Assembly: GCA_014860585.1 (NCBI GenBank) | Contig: JACZJL010000005.1 | Span: 1-39,507 of the forward strand | DNA length: 39,507 nt | Source: Bacteroidales bacterium | GTDB taxonomy: Bacteria; Bacteroidota; Bacteroidia; Bacteroidales; 4484-276 | Direction of reading: 5' to 3' | In this document: piece by piece, positions 16,602-24,653 of the stretch | Numbering within the stretch: position 1 is the stretch's first letter | Layout: each line of letters begins with the position of its first letter | Made by a program: the position numbers and the translations under genes | The notes under the pieces: generated by a model | Databases searched by the model: none | What the model was told of the DNA's origin: nothing | What the model saw: the letters and a program-made list of their open reading frames with translations, nothing else

Positions 16602-17239
16602 CCGACCGTTAAAATCTCTATCTGGTCTCGATGCTGCCTGACTAAATTTTGACTTTCAAATTTCTTAATAAGCCGGCTGACAACCTCCCTGGCCGTACCC
16701 AACTCATTCGCAATTTCTTTATGGGAAATTCTTACCGGGTTTTTGCCTGTGATTTTCACTTTTTGCACCAGGTAGTCCATAAGCCGTTTGTCAAGCTTAA
16801 AATAAAGCATTCGATTGATGGCATCAATCAGTTCGCCATACCTGAGGTCGTATTGCTGATAAAATAGCAGGTTGATAGCCGGCATGGTTGTAACCCATTT
16901 TACAACTTTATCCGAAGGCAATAACAGCAAGGTACTGTCTTCCTCGGTAATTGCGAATATTCTGCTCGTTTCGTTTTTGAGGCTTGAGGCAAACGATACG
17001 ATGCAACTTTGTTCGGCTTTCATATAGTAAAGCAAAAGCTCTTTATCTTCAATTTGTGTAAAGACCTTAACCAGCCCTTTTAAGACAATAGGAATCACTT
17101 TAACGTGCTGGCCTTCGGTAATCAGCGTGGTGTTTGCCTTAAAGTGCCCTACGGTTGAAACTTCAAGGATTTCAGCAATGAGATCTGTCCCCAGGAAATA
17201 GAATTTGCTTTTGAAGAATTGAATTTCTGTCAAAGTCAT
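16598..17239 (-). CDS. Crp/Fnr-family transcriptional regulator
   Basis: This 213-residue protein has an N-terminal cyclic-nucleotide-binding fold (residues about 20-125, with LITEGQHVKVIPIVLKGLVKV) and a C-terminal winged helix (RISHKEIANELGTAREVVSRLIKKFE). The recognition helix carries E-x-x-S-R, as in FNR rather than CRP, which fits a TGA-containing half site. The N-terminal cysteines of oxygen-sensing FNR are absent, and the typical cAMP-binding RE residues are not obvious. The signal is therefore unknown; redox, nitric oxide or sulfur stress are possibilities. It probably activates the YgaP-type gene that follows. A -7 box TATCTTTG is upstream of its own start. Confidence 0.88.
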   Translation of the reverse strand: MTLTEIQFFKSKFYFLGTDLIAEILEVSTVGHFKANTTLITEGQHVKVIPIVLKGLVKVFTQIEDKELLLYYMKAEQSCIVSFASSLKNETSRIFAITEEDSTLLLLPSDKVVKWVTTMPAINLLFYQQYDLRYGELIDAINRMLYFKLDKRLMDYLVQKVKITGKNPVRISHKEIANELGTAREVVSRLIKKFESQNLVRQHRDQIEILTVG

Positions 17240-17276
17240 AGTGCTTTAATTTACACAATTGCAGGCAGTTTTCGCA

Positions 17277-17293
17277 GTCATCAAAGATATGAC
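17277..17293 (-). promoter_or_regulatory. Promoter of the Crp/Fnr gene
   Basis: TATCTTTG (minus strand, 17289-17282) matches the Bacteroidota -7 box and is about 42 bp before the start codon at 17239. It sits inside the inverted repeat GTCAT-N7-ATGAC, which could be a regulator site. That repeat does not match the operator of the downstream gene. Confidence 0.5.
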
Positions 17294-17362
17294 AAAAAAC
17301 AATCTCAGGTTAAGTTGTCTTTCATAAATTACCTGTTTTAGGAATTCCGGAAGTGAAGTTGA

Positions 17363-17926
17363 TCAGAGCAGATGATCAATCAGAATTTTCAAGCCAATAC
17401 CAAATAATATCAGACCCCCTATAAATTCGACTTTCCTTCCGAATTTCCCATTCACATTTTTGCCTACCAACATCCCTATCATCGATGCAAGGAAAGTAAC
17501 AAAACCAATGATCATTATAGCCATGTAGATGTTGGTTTCGATAAAGGCAAGGCTAACTCCGACAACCAAGGCATCAATGCTTGTTGCTATGGCCATGGCT
17601 AAAAGGAAAGAAAACACCAGGGGGTTGTATTTTTTCTCTTCCCCCTGCTTAAAAGATTCAACCATCATTTTAGTCCCAAGTGATGCAAGTAGTCCAAAAG
17701 CAATCCAATGATCATAAAAACTGATGTACCTCGTAACCTGCATCCCAGCAAGCCATCCTAAAAACGGAAGCAAAGCCTGAAAAAATGCCAAAACCTGTGC
17801 GATCCTTATACCTTGTCTGAATTTAATCCGTTCGATGGTCAACCCTGTAGAAATGGAAACAGCAAAAGTATCAACAGATAAACCTACTGCTATGAGCAAC
17901 ATTTCAAAATACAGCATGAAAATCAT
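17363..17926 (-). CDS. mntP: MntP manganese efflux pump
   Basis: This 187-residue membrane protein has six hydrophobic helices in two related halves. The diagnostic acidic motifs are GLSVDTFAVSIS in helix 1 and ATSIDALVVGVS in helix 4, both typical of MntP. It exports Mn(II) across the cytoplasmic membrane and prevents manganese toxicity. The length is normal for the family. The start may be Met1 or Met4 (MIFMLYF). The 104 bp upstream are too short for, and show no sign of, a yybP-ykoY manganese riboswitch. It stands alone between the Crp/Fnr gene and lspA. Confidence 0.93.
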   Translation of the reverse strand: MIFMLYFEMLLIAVGLSVDTFAVSISTGLTIERIKFRQGIRIAQVLAFFQALLPFLGWLAGMQVTRYISFYDHWIAFGLLASLGTKMMVESFKQGEEKKYNPLVFSFLLAMAIATSIDALVVGVSLAFIETNIYMAIMIIGFVTFLASMIGMLVGKNVNGKFGRKVEFIGGLILFGIGLKILIDHLL

Positions 17927-18030
17927 TTTAAAAATTTAAGCGAATTTCTATTTTCTCAAAAAAAGCAGACGTAAACCACTATATAAGCGCAAATTAATCT
18001 TCCAAGATCAGGTATGAAACAAATGGATGA

Positions 18031-18690
18031 TCACTCCTCAGTTGTTTCAATGGTTGCTATATCCCCATTAACTACTTCCTCATCATCTTTTTTATGGTTT
18101 GGGAAAAACTTCCTCTGGAAAAGGATCAGGATAAAAACTCCAATCGTGATCGATGAATCGGCAATGTTGAATACCGGCCGGAAGAAGATAAAATCCTCCC
18201 CACCCCATAAAGGAAACCAGTCAGGATAATGCCCCTGGATGATCGGAAAATACAGCATGTCCACCACTTTCCCATGTAAAAATGTAGCGTAGCCTCCGAT
18301 TTCAGGAAGGAGTGTGGCAACTGTATGATAAGAGGAGTTGCTAAAAATGAGCCCGTAAAAAGCGCTGTCGAGGATATTACCAATTGCGCCTGCCAGGATC
18401 AGCGAGATGCTCACAGTTAATCCGGTGTGTGCTTTCTGCCGGTTCAGGTTGTAGAGGTAATAACCAATAGCCGCAATAGCTAAAATACGGAACATGCTGA
18501 GGGCAAGTTTCCCAAATTCACCACCGAAAGTCAGGCCAAAGGCCATTCCTTCATTTTCGGTAAAATGAATGATAAACCAGTTGCTGATGATATTAAATTC
18601 CTGTCCGAGGGTCATATTGGTTTTAATCCAGAACTTGAGTGACTGGTCCAAAATCAGGACAATGCCTATTAAAAACAGAGATTTCTTCAA
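18031..18690 (-). CDS. lspA: Lipoprotein signal peptidase (signal peptidase II)
   Basis: This 219-residue inner-membrane aspartyl protease removes signal peptides from prolipoproteins after diacylglyceryl transfer. The conserved boxes are visible: FTENEGMAFG, GAIGNILDS (residues 101-109), the catalytic aspartates in KVVDM (Asp144) and FNIADSS (Asp168), and four transmembrane helices. It is longer than E. coli LspA (164 residues) because of a loop of about 30 residues (GLIFSNSSYHTVATLLPEIG) before the KVVDM box and an acidic C-terminal tail. Both are common in Bacteroidota. It lies downstream of ileS and the DksA-like gene, but a terminator-like hairpin at 18731 separates it from them. Confidence 0.95.
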   Translation of the reverse strand: MKKSLFLIGIVLILDQSLKFWIKTNMTLGQEFNIISNWFIIHFTENEGMAFGLTFGGEFGKLALSMFRILAIAAIGYYLYNLNRQKAHTGLTVSISLILAGAIGNILDSAFYGLIFSNSSYHTVATLLPEIGGYATFLHGKVVDMLYFPIIQGHYPDWFPLWGGEDFIFFRPVFNIADSSITIGVFILILFQRKFFPNHKKDDEEVVNGDIATIETTEE

Positions 18691-18730
18691 TGTTTTAAAA
18701 ATTTAGTGATCGCTAATGACCAATTAAAAA

Positions 18731-18763
18731 CCGGCAATCCTGGATCGGTGAAAGGATTGCCGG
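18731..18763 (-). terminator. Intrinsic terminator after the DksA-like gene
   Basis: An eleven-base perfect stem, CCGGCAATCCT (18731-18741) and AGGATTGCCGG (18753-18763), is followed on the minus strand by TTTTTAATT. It would end minus-strand transcripts coming from ileS and the DksA-like gene before lspA. Confidence 0.75.
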
Positions 18764-18806
18764 AAATAATCTGATTTAATTCCAAAATAATCTGGAGATG
18801 CTGCAC

Positions 18807-19229
18807 TTACTTTCTGGGTGAATATTGCTGCAGTTTAGCCTCCATGCTCAGTGTAGCATGAGGAACGCTTCTTAACCTTTCGGCTGAGATCAGCTTTCCA
18901 GTAGCACGACAGATGCCATAACTTCCGTTTTCGATCCGGATGAGGGCATTTTCGAGGTTCGATATAAACTTCTGCTGACGTGCAGCAAGCCGGCTGTTTT
19001 CCTCCTTCGATAGCACATTGTATCCCTCTTCGAGCACCTTGAAAGTGGGTGAAGTATCGTTGGTGTCATGTTCGTTGTTGTTGCTGTATGCCTCAGTCAG
19101 CAGCGCGAGATCGGCGCGGGCCTTGGCAAGTTTTTCCAAAATAATCTGCCTGAACTCTTCAAGTTCCTCCTGGTTGTAGCGGTTTTTGATAACATCCGGA
19201 GCATTGTTATCCACTCTGTTGTTCGCCAT
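18807..19229 (-). CDS. DksA/TraR-family transcription factor with reduced zinc finger
   Basis: This 140-residue protein is a DksA-like RNA polymerase secondary-channel factor. A long helical hairpin (residues about 20-100) has a tip HDTNDTS containing D55-x-x-D58-x-S, close to the D-x-x-D-x-A tip of E. coli DksA. The C-terminal globular part, YGICRATGKLISAERLRSVPHATL, follows the family, but only one of the four zinc cysteines remains (Cys107). This form is usual in Bacteroidota. It is expected to modulate transcription during the stringent response. It begins 52 bp after the ileS stop, so co-transcription with ileS is likely. Confidence 0.88.
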   Translation of the reverse strand: MANNRVDNNAPDVIKNRYNQEELEEFRQIILEKLAKARADLALLTEAYSNNNEHDTNDTSPTFKVLEEGYNVLSKEENSRLAARQQKFISNLENALIRIENGSYGICRATGKLISAERLRSVPHATLSMEAKLQQYSPRK

Positions 19230-19281
19230 AATTCTCTGTTTTTAAGATGAATACTCCTTATTAATATATTTTTATTCTATG

Positions 19282-22200
19282 CTAAACGGCTTTTTCCACC
19301 AAAACGTTTGTCCTGATTTCATCTCCCAATTCAACCTCAACGCTTGAATGGTTATTTATCGTCTCGACAAGGTCGAGTGACAAGGCTAAAGTTTCGGAGC
19401 AAATATAGTTGAAATTCTTTTTGATGGCATTTAAAATTTGATTATTCGTTTCTATTTTGAGGTAAATCTTGTCGGTAACCTCAAAATTCTGGTCTTTTCT
19501 AACGTTCTGAATGCGGTTAACCAGCTCACGAGCAATGCCTTCATCATGAAGTTCTTCGGTGATGGTGATATCGAGTGCAACGGTCAGGTTCCCATCCGAT
19601 GCCATCAACCATCCAGGAATATCCTGCGTACTGATCTCAACGTCTGAAACCAGGATTTCGATATCCTCACCATCAATATTCAGGTGATAATTCCCATTCT
19701 TTTCCAGGTCAGCGATCTGTGCATTGGTGAATTCCGAAAGGATGACGGCCAGTTTTTTCATCTGCTTGCCATACCTGGGGCCAAGTGCTTTAAAGTTCGC
19801 TTTGATTTTTTTGACCAGCATCCCGGAGTCATCGCTCATAAATTCGAGATCCTTCACATTGACCTCAGCCAGGACAAGTTTTTCGATGGCCTGAACCTGT
19901 GACTTGAAATGGTCACTCAGCACCGGGATCATAATTTTGTTCAAAGGTTGACGTACCTTGATTTTTGAGCCTTTGCGCAAGGAGAGCACCATGGAGGTGA
20001 TTTTCTGCGCCAGCTCCATTTTTTCTTCCAGGTCTTTATCAATCCATCTTTGGTCAGGTTTTACCATGTCCATGATATGCACCGATTCCAAACTATACCG
20101 ACGGGTCACATTGTTAAGATCAAGGAAAAGGCGGTCGGCAAAGAATGGTGCAATGGGTGAAATCATCACTGCCAGCGATTCGAGGCAGCGATACAGGGTT
20201 TGGTAGGCGGAGATTTTATCTGTCGAAAGCTCGCCTTTCCAGAAACGCCGTCTTGAGAGGCGCACATACCAGTTGCTGAGTTTGTAATCAACAAATTGCG
20301 AAATGGCACGTCCTGCACGGGTTGGCTCAAAGTCGTCAAAGGCTTCGTCAACCAGTAAGATCAGTGTGTTCAGTTCGGATAGTATCCAGCGGTCCAGTTC
20401 AGGACGCTGAGACATCAGGATTTCTTCCTGGTCGTAGGTAAAGCCGTCAATGTTGGCATAGAGGGCAAAGAAGGCGTAAGTATTGTAAAGTGTTCCGAAA
20501 AATTTACGTTGCACTTCGACAATTCCTTCGGTATCAAATTTCAGGTTGTCCCATGGTTGAGCATTCGTGATCATATACCACCGTGTGGCATCAGCACCGA
20601 ATTTGGCAATCGTCTCAAATGGATCGACGGCGTTGCCAAGTCGTTTTGACATTTTGTTACCGTTTTTATCCAGTACAAGCCCGTTGGAAACACAGGTTTT
20701 GTATGCCACCGAGTCAAACACCATGGTTGCAATGGCATGAAGCGTGAAGAACCAGCCCCTTGTCTGGTCCACCCCTTCGGCAATAAAATCGGCTGGGAAA
20801 TAATCATTCAGGTGGTCGCCCTTTTCAAAAGGATAATGGAATTGAGCATACGGCATAGCGCCCGAATCAAACCAAACATCAATCAGGTCGGGTTCACGGA
20901 ACATTTTCTGTCCACTTTCTGACACCAGGTATATTTCATCAATGTAAGGACGGTGGAGGTCAAATTTCTCGTAATTTTCGTTGGAGTTGTCTCCGGGAAT
21001 GTAATGTTCGTAAGGATTGGATTTCATGATTCCAGCCTGAACAGCTTTCTCAATCTCAGTTTTCAATTGTGCCACTGAGCCGATGCAGAGTTGTTCTTTC
21101 CGGTCTTCGGTAGTCCAGATGGGCAGCCCAACACCCCAGAAGCGCGACCTCGACAAATTCCAGTCCACCAGGTTTTCGAGCCAGTTGCCAAACCTTCCGG
21201 TTCCGGTGGATTTGGGTTTCCAGTTGATGGTGTTATTCAATTCAATCATCCGGTCTTTGAAATCGGTGGTCTTGATGAACCACGAATCAAGCGGGTAATA
21301 AAGGATTGGTTTGTCGGTGCGCCAGCAGTGCGGGTAGTTGTGGACGTATTTTTCAATTTTAAAGGCTTTGTTAGCCATTTTTAGCATTACCGAAAGGTCA
21401 ACATCGAGTACGGGACTCTCGTCAGTAGCTGTCAGGTCAAAATCATTTTTTACATACCTGCCTGCGTATTCACTGTAAAGAGGAACGTTTACAAAATTTT
21501 TGACAAAATTTTCATCGAGTTCTTCGATCGGGAAAAAGCGTCCTTTCAGGTCAACCATCGGGCGCTTGCTGCCGATTTTATCAATTAAGACCAAAGGGGT
21601 GATTCCTGAACTTTTGGCTGCACGGTCATCATCAGCGCCGAAGGTAGGGGCGATGTGTACCACACCTGTTCCGTCTTCAGTGGTTACAAAATCACCGGTG
21701 ATTACCCTGAATGCATCTCCGTCAGGCTTGATCCAGGGAATGAGTTGCTCATAACGAATATCTTTGAGTTTACTACCCGTGAACTCGTCAATGATCTCGA
21801 AAGGAACCAGTTTATCTCCGGGTTTATAATCATCTGGCGAAACATCTTTTGCCTTTTCATTGAAATAGCTGTTCAGCAGGTCTTTGGCCAGAACAACTGT
21901 AACTGGCAGACCTGTATAAGTATTGAAAGTACTGATTTTCAGGTAAGTGATATTTGCACCTACAGCCAGTGCGGTATTTGATGGCAAAGTCCATGGTGTT
22001 GTCGTCCAGGCAAGGATCGAAACCTGGTGGGTGTCGGTACCAAAAAGAAATGCTGATTTCTCATCCCTGATCACGGTAAACTGGGCGGTGATCGAAGTAT
22101 CTTTTACATCACGGTAGCAGCCCGGCTGGTTCAATTCGTGGGTACTCAACCCCGATCCTGCTGCAGGCGAGTAAGGCTGGATGGTGTAACCCTTGTAAAG

Positions 22201-22719
22201 CAGTCCCTTTTCATAGAGTTTCGAAAGGAGATACCAGACGGTTTCAATGTATTTGTTTTCAAAGGTGATATAGGGGTCATTCAGGTCAACCCAGTAACCC
22301 ATCTGCAGGGTCAATTCATCCCATAAGTCTTTGTATTTCATTACCTCGGTGCGGCATGAACGGTTGTATTCATCCACCGAGATTTTTTTGCCAATATCAT
22401 CTTTGGTAATTCCCATGGTTTTTTCAACGGCAATCTCAATCGGCAGTCCGTGGGTGTCCCAGCCTGCTTTGCGGGCAACATGATATCCTTTTAATGTTTT
22501 GTAGCGACAGAAAATATCTTTAATTGCACGGGACATCATGTGGTGAATGCCAGGTATTCCGTTGGCCGAAGGGGGGCCTTCGTAAAACACAAAACTTTCG
22601 CCGTTCTGGCGGTTTCTCAGACTTTTGTGAAAAATATCATTTGTCTCCCAGTAGGAGCGGATTTCCTTATCAATTTGGGTTAAGCTTAAGTTGCTGTATT
22701 CTTTGTACTTCGAATCCAT
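19282..22719 (-). CDS. ileS: Isoleucyl-tRNA synthetase
   Basis: This 1,145-residue class I synthetase charges tRNA-Ile. The N-terminal signature is GPPSANGIPGIHHMMSR (residues 48-64), where the HIGH motif appears as the GIHH variant. The second ATP-binding signature NKMSKRLGNAVDP is near residue 690. The editing domain lies between them (GTDTHQVSILAWTTTPWTLPSNTALAVG). A long C-terminal extension with anticodon-binding helices makes it about 200 residues longer than E. coli IleRS. The variant signature and length match the long, eukaryote-like IleRS type common in Bacteroidota. A -7 box TAGTTTTG is 37-44 bp upstream. Confidence 0.97.
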   Translation of the reverse strand: MDSKYKEYSNLSLTQIDKEIRSYWETNDIFHKSLRNRQNGESFVFYEGPPSANGIPGIHHMMSRAIKDIFCRYKTLKGYHVARKAGWDTHGLPIEIAVEKTMGITKDDIGKKISVDEYNRSCRTEVMKYKDLWDELTLQMGYWVDLNDPYITFENKYIETVWYLLSKLYEKGLLYKGYTIQPYSPAAGSGLSTHELNQPGCYRDVKDTSITAQFTVIRDEKSAFLFGTDTHQVSILAWTTTPWTLPSNTALAVGANITYLKISTFNTYTGLPVTVVLAKDLLNSYFNEKAKDVSPDDYKPGDKLVPFEIIDEFTGSKLKDIRYEQLIPWIKPDGDAFRVITGDFVTTEDGTGVVHIAPTFGADDDRAAKSSGITPLVLIDKIGSKRPMVDLKGRFFPIEELDENFVKNFVNVPLYSEYAGRYVKNDFDLTATDESPVLDVDLSVMLKMANKAFKIEKYVHNYPHCWRTDKPILYYPLDSWFIKTTDFKDRMIELNNTINWKPKSTGTGRFGNWLENLVDWNLSRSRFWGVGLPIWTTEDRKEQLCIGSVAQLKTEIEKAVQAGIMKSNPYEHYIPGDNSNENYEKFDLHRPYIDEIYLVSESGQKMFREPDLIDVWFDSGAMPYAQFHYPFEKGDHLNDYFPADFIAEGVDQTRGWFFTLHAIATMVFDSVAYKTCVSNGLVLDKNGNKMSKRLGNAVDPFETIAKFGADATRWYMITNAQPWDNLKFDTEGIVEVQRKFFGTLYNTYAFFALYANIDGFTYDQEEILMSQRPELDRWILSELNTLILLVDEAFDDFEPTRAGRAISQFVDYKLSNWYVRLSRRRFWKGELSTDKISAYQTLYRCLESLAVMISPIAPFFADRLFLDLNNVTRRYSLESVHIMDMVKPDQRWIDKDLEEKMELAQKITSMVLSLRKGSKIKVRQPLNKIMIPVLSDHFKSQVQAIEKLVLAEVNVKDLEFMSDDSGMLVKKIKANFKALGPRYGKQMKKLAVILSEFTNAQIADLEKNGNYHLNIDGEDIEILVSDVEISTQDIPGWLMASDGNLTVALDITITEELHDEGIARELVNRIQNVRKDQNFEVTDKIYLKIETNNQILNAIKKNFNYICSETLALSLDLVETINNHSSVEVELGDEIRTNVLVEKAV

Positions 22720-22755
22720 TTGGTTTGTTAATTAGGCCGTTTCAGAAAAATCCGG

Positions 22756-22763
22756 CAAAACTA
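22756..22763 (-). promoter_or_regulatory. -7 promoter box of ileS
   Basis: On the minus strand, TAGTTTTG (22763-22756) matches TAnnTTTG and lies about 37 bp before the ileS ATG. The -33 element is not distinct. Confidence 0.5.
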
Positions 22764-22837
22764 ACAAAATTTGAATTGGTGGAGCATTTCTTTCACTCCC
22801 AAACTGGAGCGGATGGGTTGAGGTTTCCGGCAGTCTT

Positions 22838-23359
22838 TTATTCCGGTAATCCGGCTATAAAGCTGGGGTTCAGTAAAATATTCTCCAGGATATTGCGTAA
22901 GGTCTCCTCCCCTGTATCACGTATAATCTCATTTACCAATCGTCTTTTTTCATCCGGCAGAATTTCGGCCTTGAGCGTTTTTACCAGGTTTTTGTACTGA
23001 AATCCTTTTAACTCATCATTCAGTGCATTCAGCACGACATTGAAATCCATTCCCGCTGTCAGGTTTCCTGATTTCCGGGGTGTACCCAAGACCTCAATTT
23101 CGGTAATTGAGGCTTCCAGGATTTCCCTTCCCAGCTTTTTGCAACTGTCGAGGTAAGCTGAATGTCCTGTGGTGTCGCGCAAGGACCAACTGTTGTATTC
23201 GTATTCCAGCTTTTCTATCTGCTTGATTTTCTGGCTGTCCTCACCGAAAATCCGGGCAAGCAGAATCATGGTATGGGTTTTCCATGCGGTCAGATCAAAA
23301 TTTTTATGATCAAGTTTTTCAATCTGGTGCTTTAGTAACTCAATTTGTTTTTCAATCAT
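22838..23359 (-). CDS. Hypothetical helical protein, 173 residues
   Basis: I do not recognise this family. The sequence has no signal peptide or membrane segment and is rich in charged amphipathic helices. Features that look conserved are FDLTAWKTHTMILLARIFGEDS near the N-terminus, WSLRDTTG in the middle, and a C-terminal helical part with DEKRRLVNEIIRDTGEETLRNILENILLNPS. It is probably cytosolic. It is upstream of ileS on the same strand (118 bp gap, with an ileS promoter box in between) and divergent from gap. The composition and uninterrupted frame support a real gene. Confidence 0.65.
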   Translation of the reverse strand: MIEKQIELLKHQIEKLDHKNFDLTAWKTHTMILLARIFGEDSQKIKQIEKLEYEYNSWSLRDTTGHSAYLDSCKKLGREILEASITEIEVLGTPRKSGNLTAGMDFNVVLNALNDELKGFQYKNLVKTLKAEILPDEKRRLVNEIIRDTGEETLRNILENILLNPSFIAGLPE

Positions 23360-23556
23360 AGCTTTAATTAAAAAAGGAGGTAAAGGTAATGCTTTTAAAC
23401 GATCATGTGATAAAACTTTCTCATAAATTAAGAGAATTTTAAAGACAATATTATTGATTAATAGGCATTTATAGTCATTTTTTCATTTTTTTATGCTGAA
23501 AATAGTACTTCAAAATAACAATTCCTTTCATCATCAGTTAATCAGTAGTGAAATTG

Positions 23557-23564
23557 TAATTTTG
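23557..23564 (+). promoter_or_regulatory. -7 promoter box of gap
   Basis: TAATTTTG at 23557-23564 is a perfect Bacteroidota -7 box, 26 bp before the gap ATG. Highly expressed glycolytic genes in this phylum often have this strong form. Confidence 0.65.
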
Positions 23565-23590
23565 CACCGAAATTAAAAAAAAAGAGATTT

Positions 23591-24595
23591 ATGACAAAAA
23601 TTAAAATTGGAATTAACGGTTTTGGCCGTATTGGAAGAAACGTTCTGAAACTTGCACTGGAAAGAGATAATATGGAGATTGTCGGAATCAACGACCTCAC
23701 AAGCACAAAAGTATTGGCTCACCTGCTCAAGTACGACTCCACCCAGGGTAAATTCAACGGAAAAGTTGAATTTGACGAAAACAATATAATTCTCAACGGG
23801 AAAAAAGTACCTGTTTTTGCCGAAAGAATGCCCATCAATATTCCCTGGTCTGTAACACCTGACGTTGTCATCGAAGGAACCGGAGTTTTCCGTTCGCGTG
23901 AAAGTAACAAAGGGGGCTATGGTGATCACCTGAAAAACGGCGCCAAGAAGGTAATCCTTTGCGTTCCGTCAAAAGACCAGATTGATGCTACCATCGTGCT
24001 TGGCGTCAATGATAGCGACCTAAAAGACAGTCATCAGTGTATCTCAAATGCATCCTGCACCACCAACTGTATGGCGCCTGTTGCCAAAGTACTTCACGAC
24101 AGGTTTGGCATCGAAAATGGATTTATGACCACTATCCACGCCTACACCAACGACCAGGTGATCCTCGATGGACCGCACAGTGATTTGCGTCGTGCCCGTT
24201 CGGCAGCATTATCACAAATCCCTACCACAACAGGAGCTGCCAAAGCGGTGGGTAAAGTAATCCCCGAACTCAATGGAAAACTCGACGGTCTGGCCATCCG
24301 CGTTCCCACGCCAACAGGCTCACTTGTCGACCTGGTATTGAATCTCAAGGTGGAAGCCACCAAGCAGGAGATCAACGCAGCCATTAAAGAAGCTGCCGAA
24401 GGTCCGATGAAAGGTATTTTGGAATATACCGAAGACGAAATTGTGTCGGTCGATATTATTCACAATCCGCACTCCTCAATTTTTGACGCTTCCAGTACTA
24501 TGGTAAACGGAAAAACAGTGAAAGTGCTTGCATGGTACGACAACGAATGGGGCTACTCAGCACGTGTGGTTGACCTGGTGAATAAGCTTTTCTAA
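23591..24595 (+). CDS. gap: Glyceraldehyde-3-phosphate dehydrogenase
   Basis: This 334-residue type I GAPDH is of normal length. It oxidises glyceraldehyde-3-phosphate to 1,3-bisphosphoglycerate with NAD in glycolysis. The Rossmann motif INGFGRIGRN is at the N-terminus. Asp35 in GINDLT indicates NAD preference. The catalytic cysteine is Cys156 in SNASCTTNC and the base is His183 in TIHAYT. The C-terminal signature WYDNEWGYSARVVDL is intact. It is the only plus-strand gene in the middle of the window, monocistronic, with a strong -7 box before it and a bidirectional terminator after it. Confidence 0.98.
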   Translation: MTKIKIGINGFGRIGRNVLKLALERDNMEIVGINDLTSTKVLAHLLKYDSTQGKFNGKVEFDENNIILNGKKVPVFAERMPINIPWSVTPDVVIEGTGVFRSRESNKGGYGDHLKNGAKKVILCVPSKDQIDATIVLGVNDSDLKDSHQCISNASCTTNCMAPVAKVLHDRFGIENGFMTTIHAYTNDQVILDGPHSDLRRARSAALSQIPTTTGAAKAVGKVIPELNGKLDGLAIRVPTPTGSLVDLVLNLKVEATKQEINAAIKEAAEGPMKGILEYTEDEIVSVDIIHNPHSSIFDASSTMVNGKTVKVLAWYDNEWGYSARVVDLVNKLF

Positions 24596-24616
24596 TGCAT
24601 TGAACATAAAAAACTA

Positions 24617-24653
24617 AACCTGACAGGTTTCGGAAATCTGTCAGGTTTTTTTT
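24617..24653. terminator. Bidirectional intrinsic terminator between gap and the sulfatase gene
   Basis: A perfect ten-base stem, AACCTGACAG (24617-24626) and CTGTCAGGTT (24638-24647), is followed by a T-run to 24653 on the plus strand. On the minus strand it is followed by TTTAGTTTTTT. It separates convergent gap and the sulfatase gene, whose stop codon overlaps the T-run. Confidence 0.85.

Noticed and set aside
17927-18030. yybP-ykoY manganese riboswitch before mntP
   Set aside because: The upstream gap is only 104 bp and AT-rich, without the conserved loop sequences of that riboswitch.
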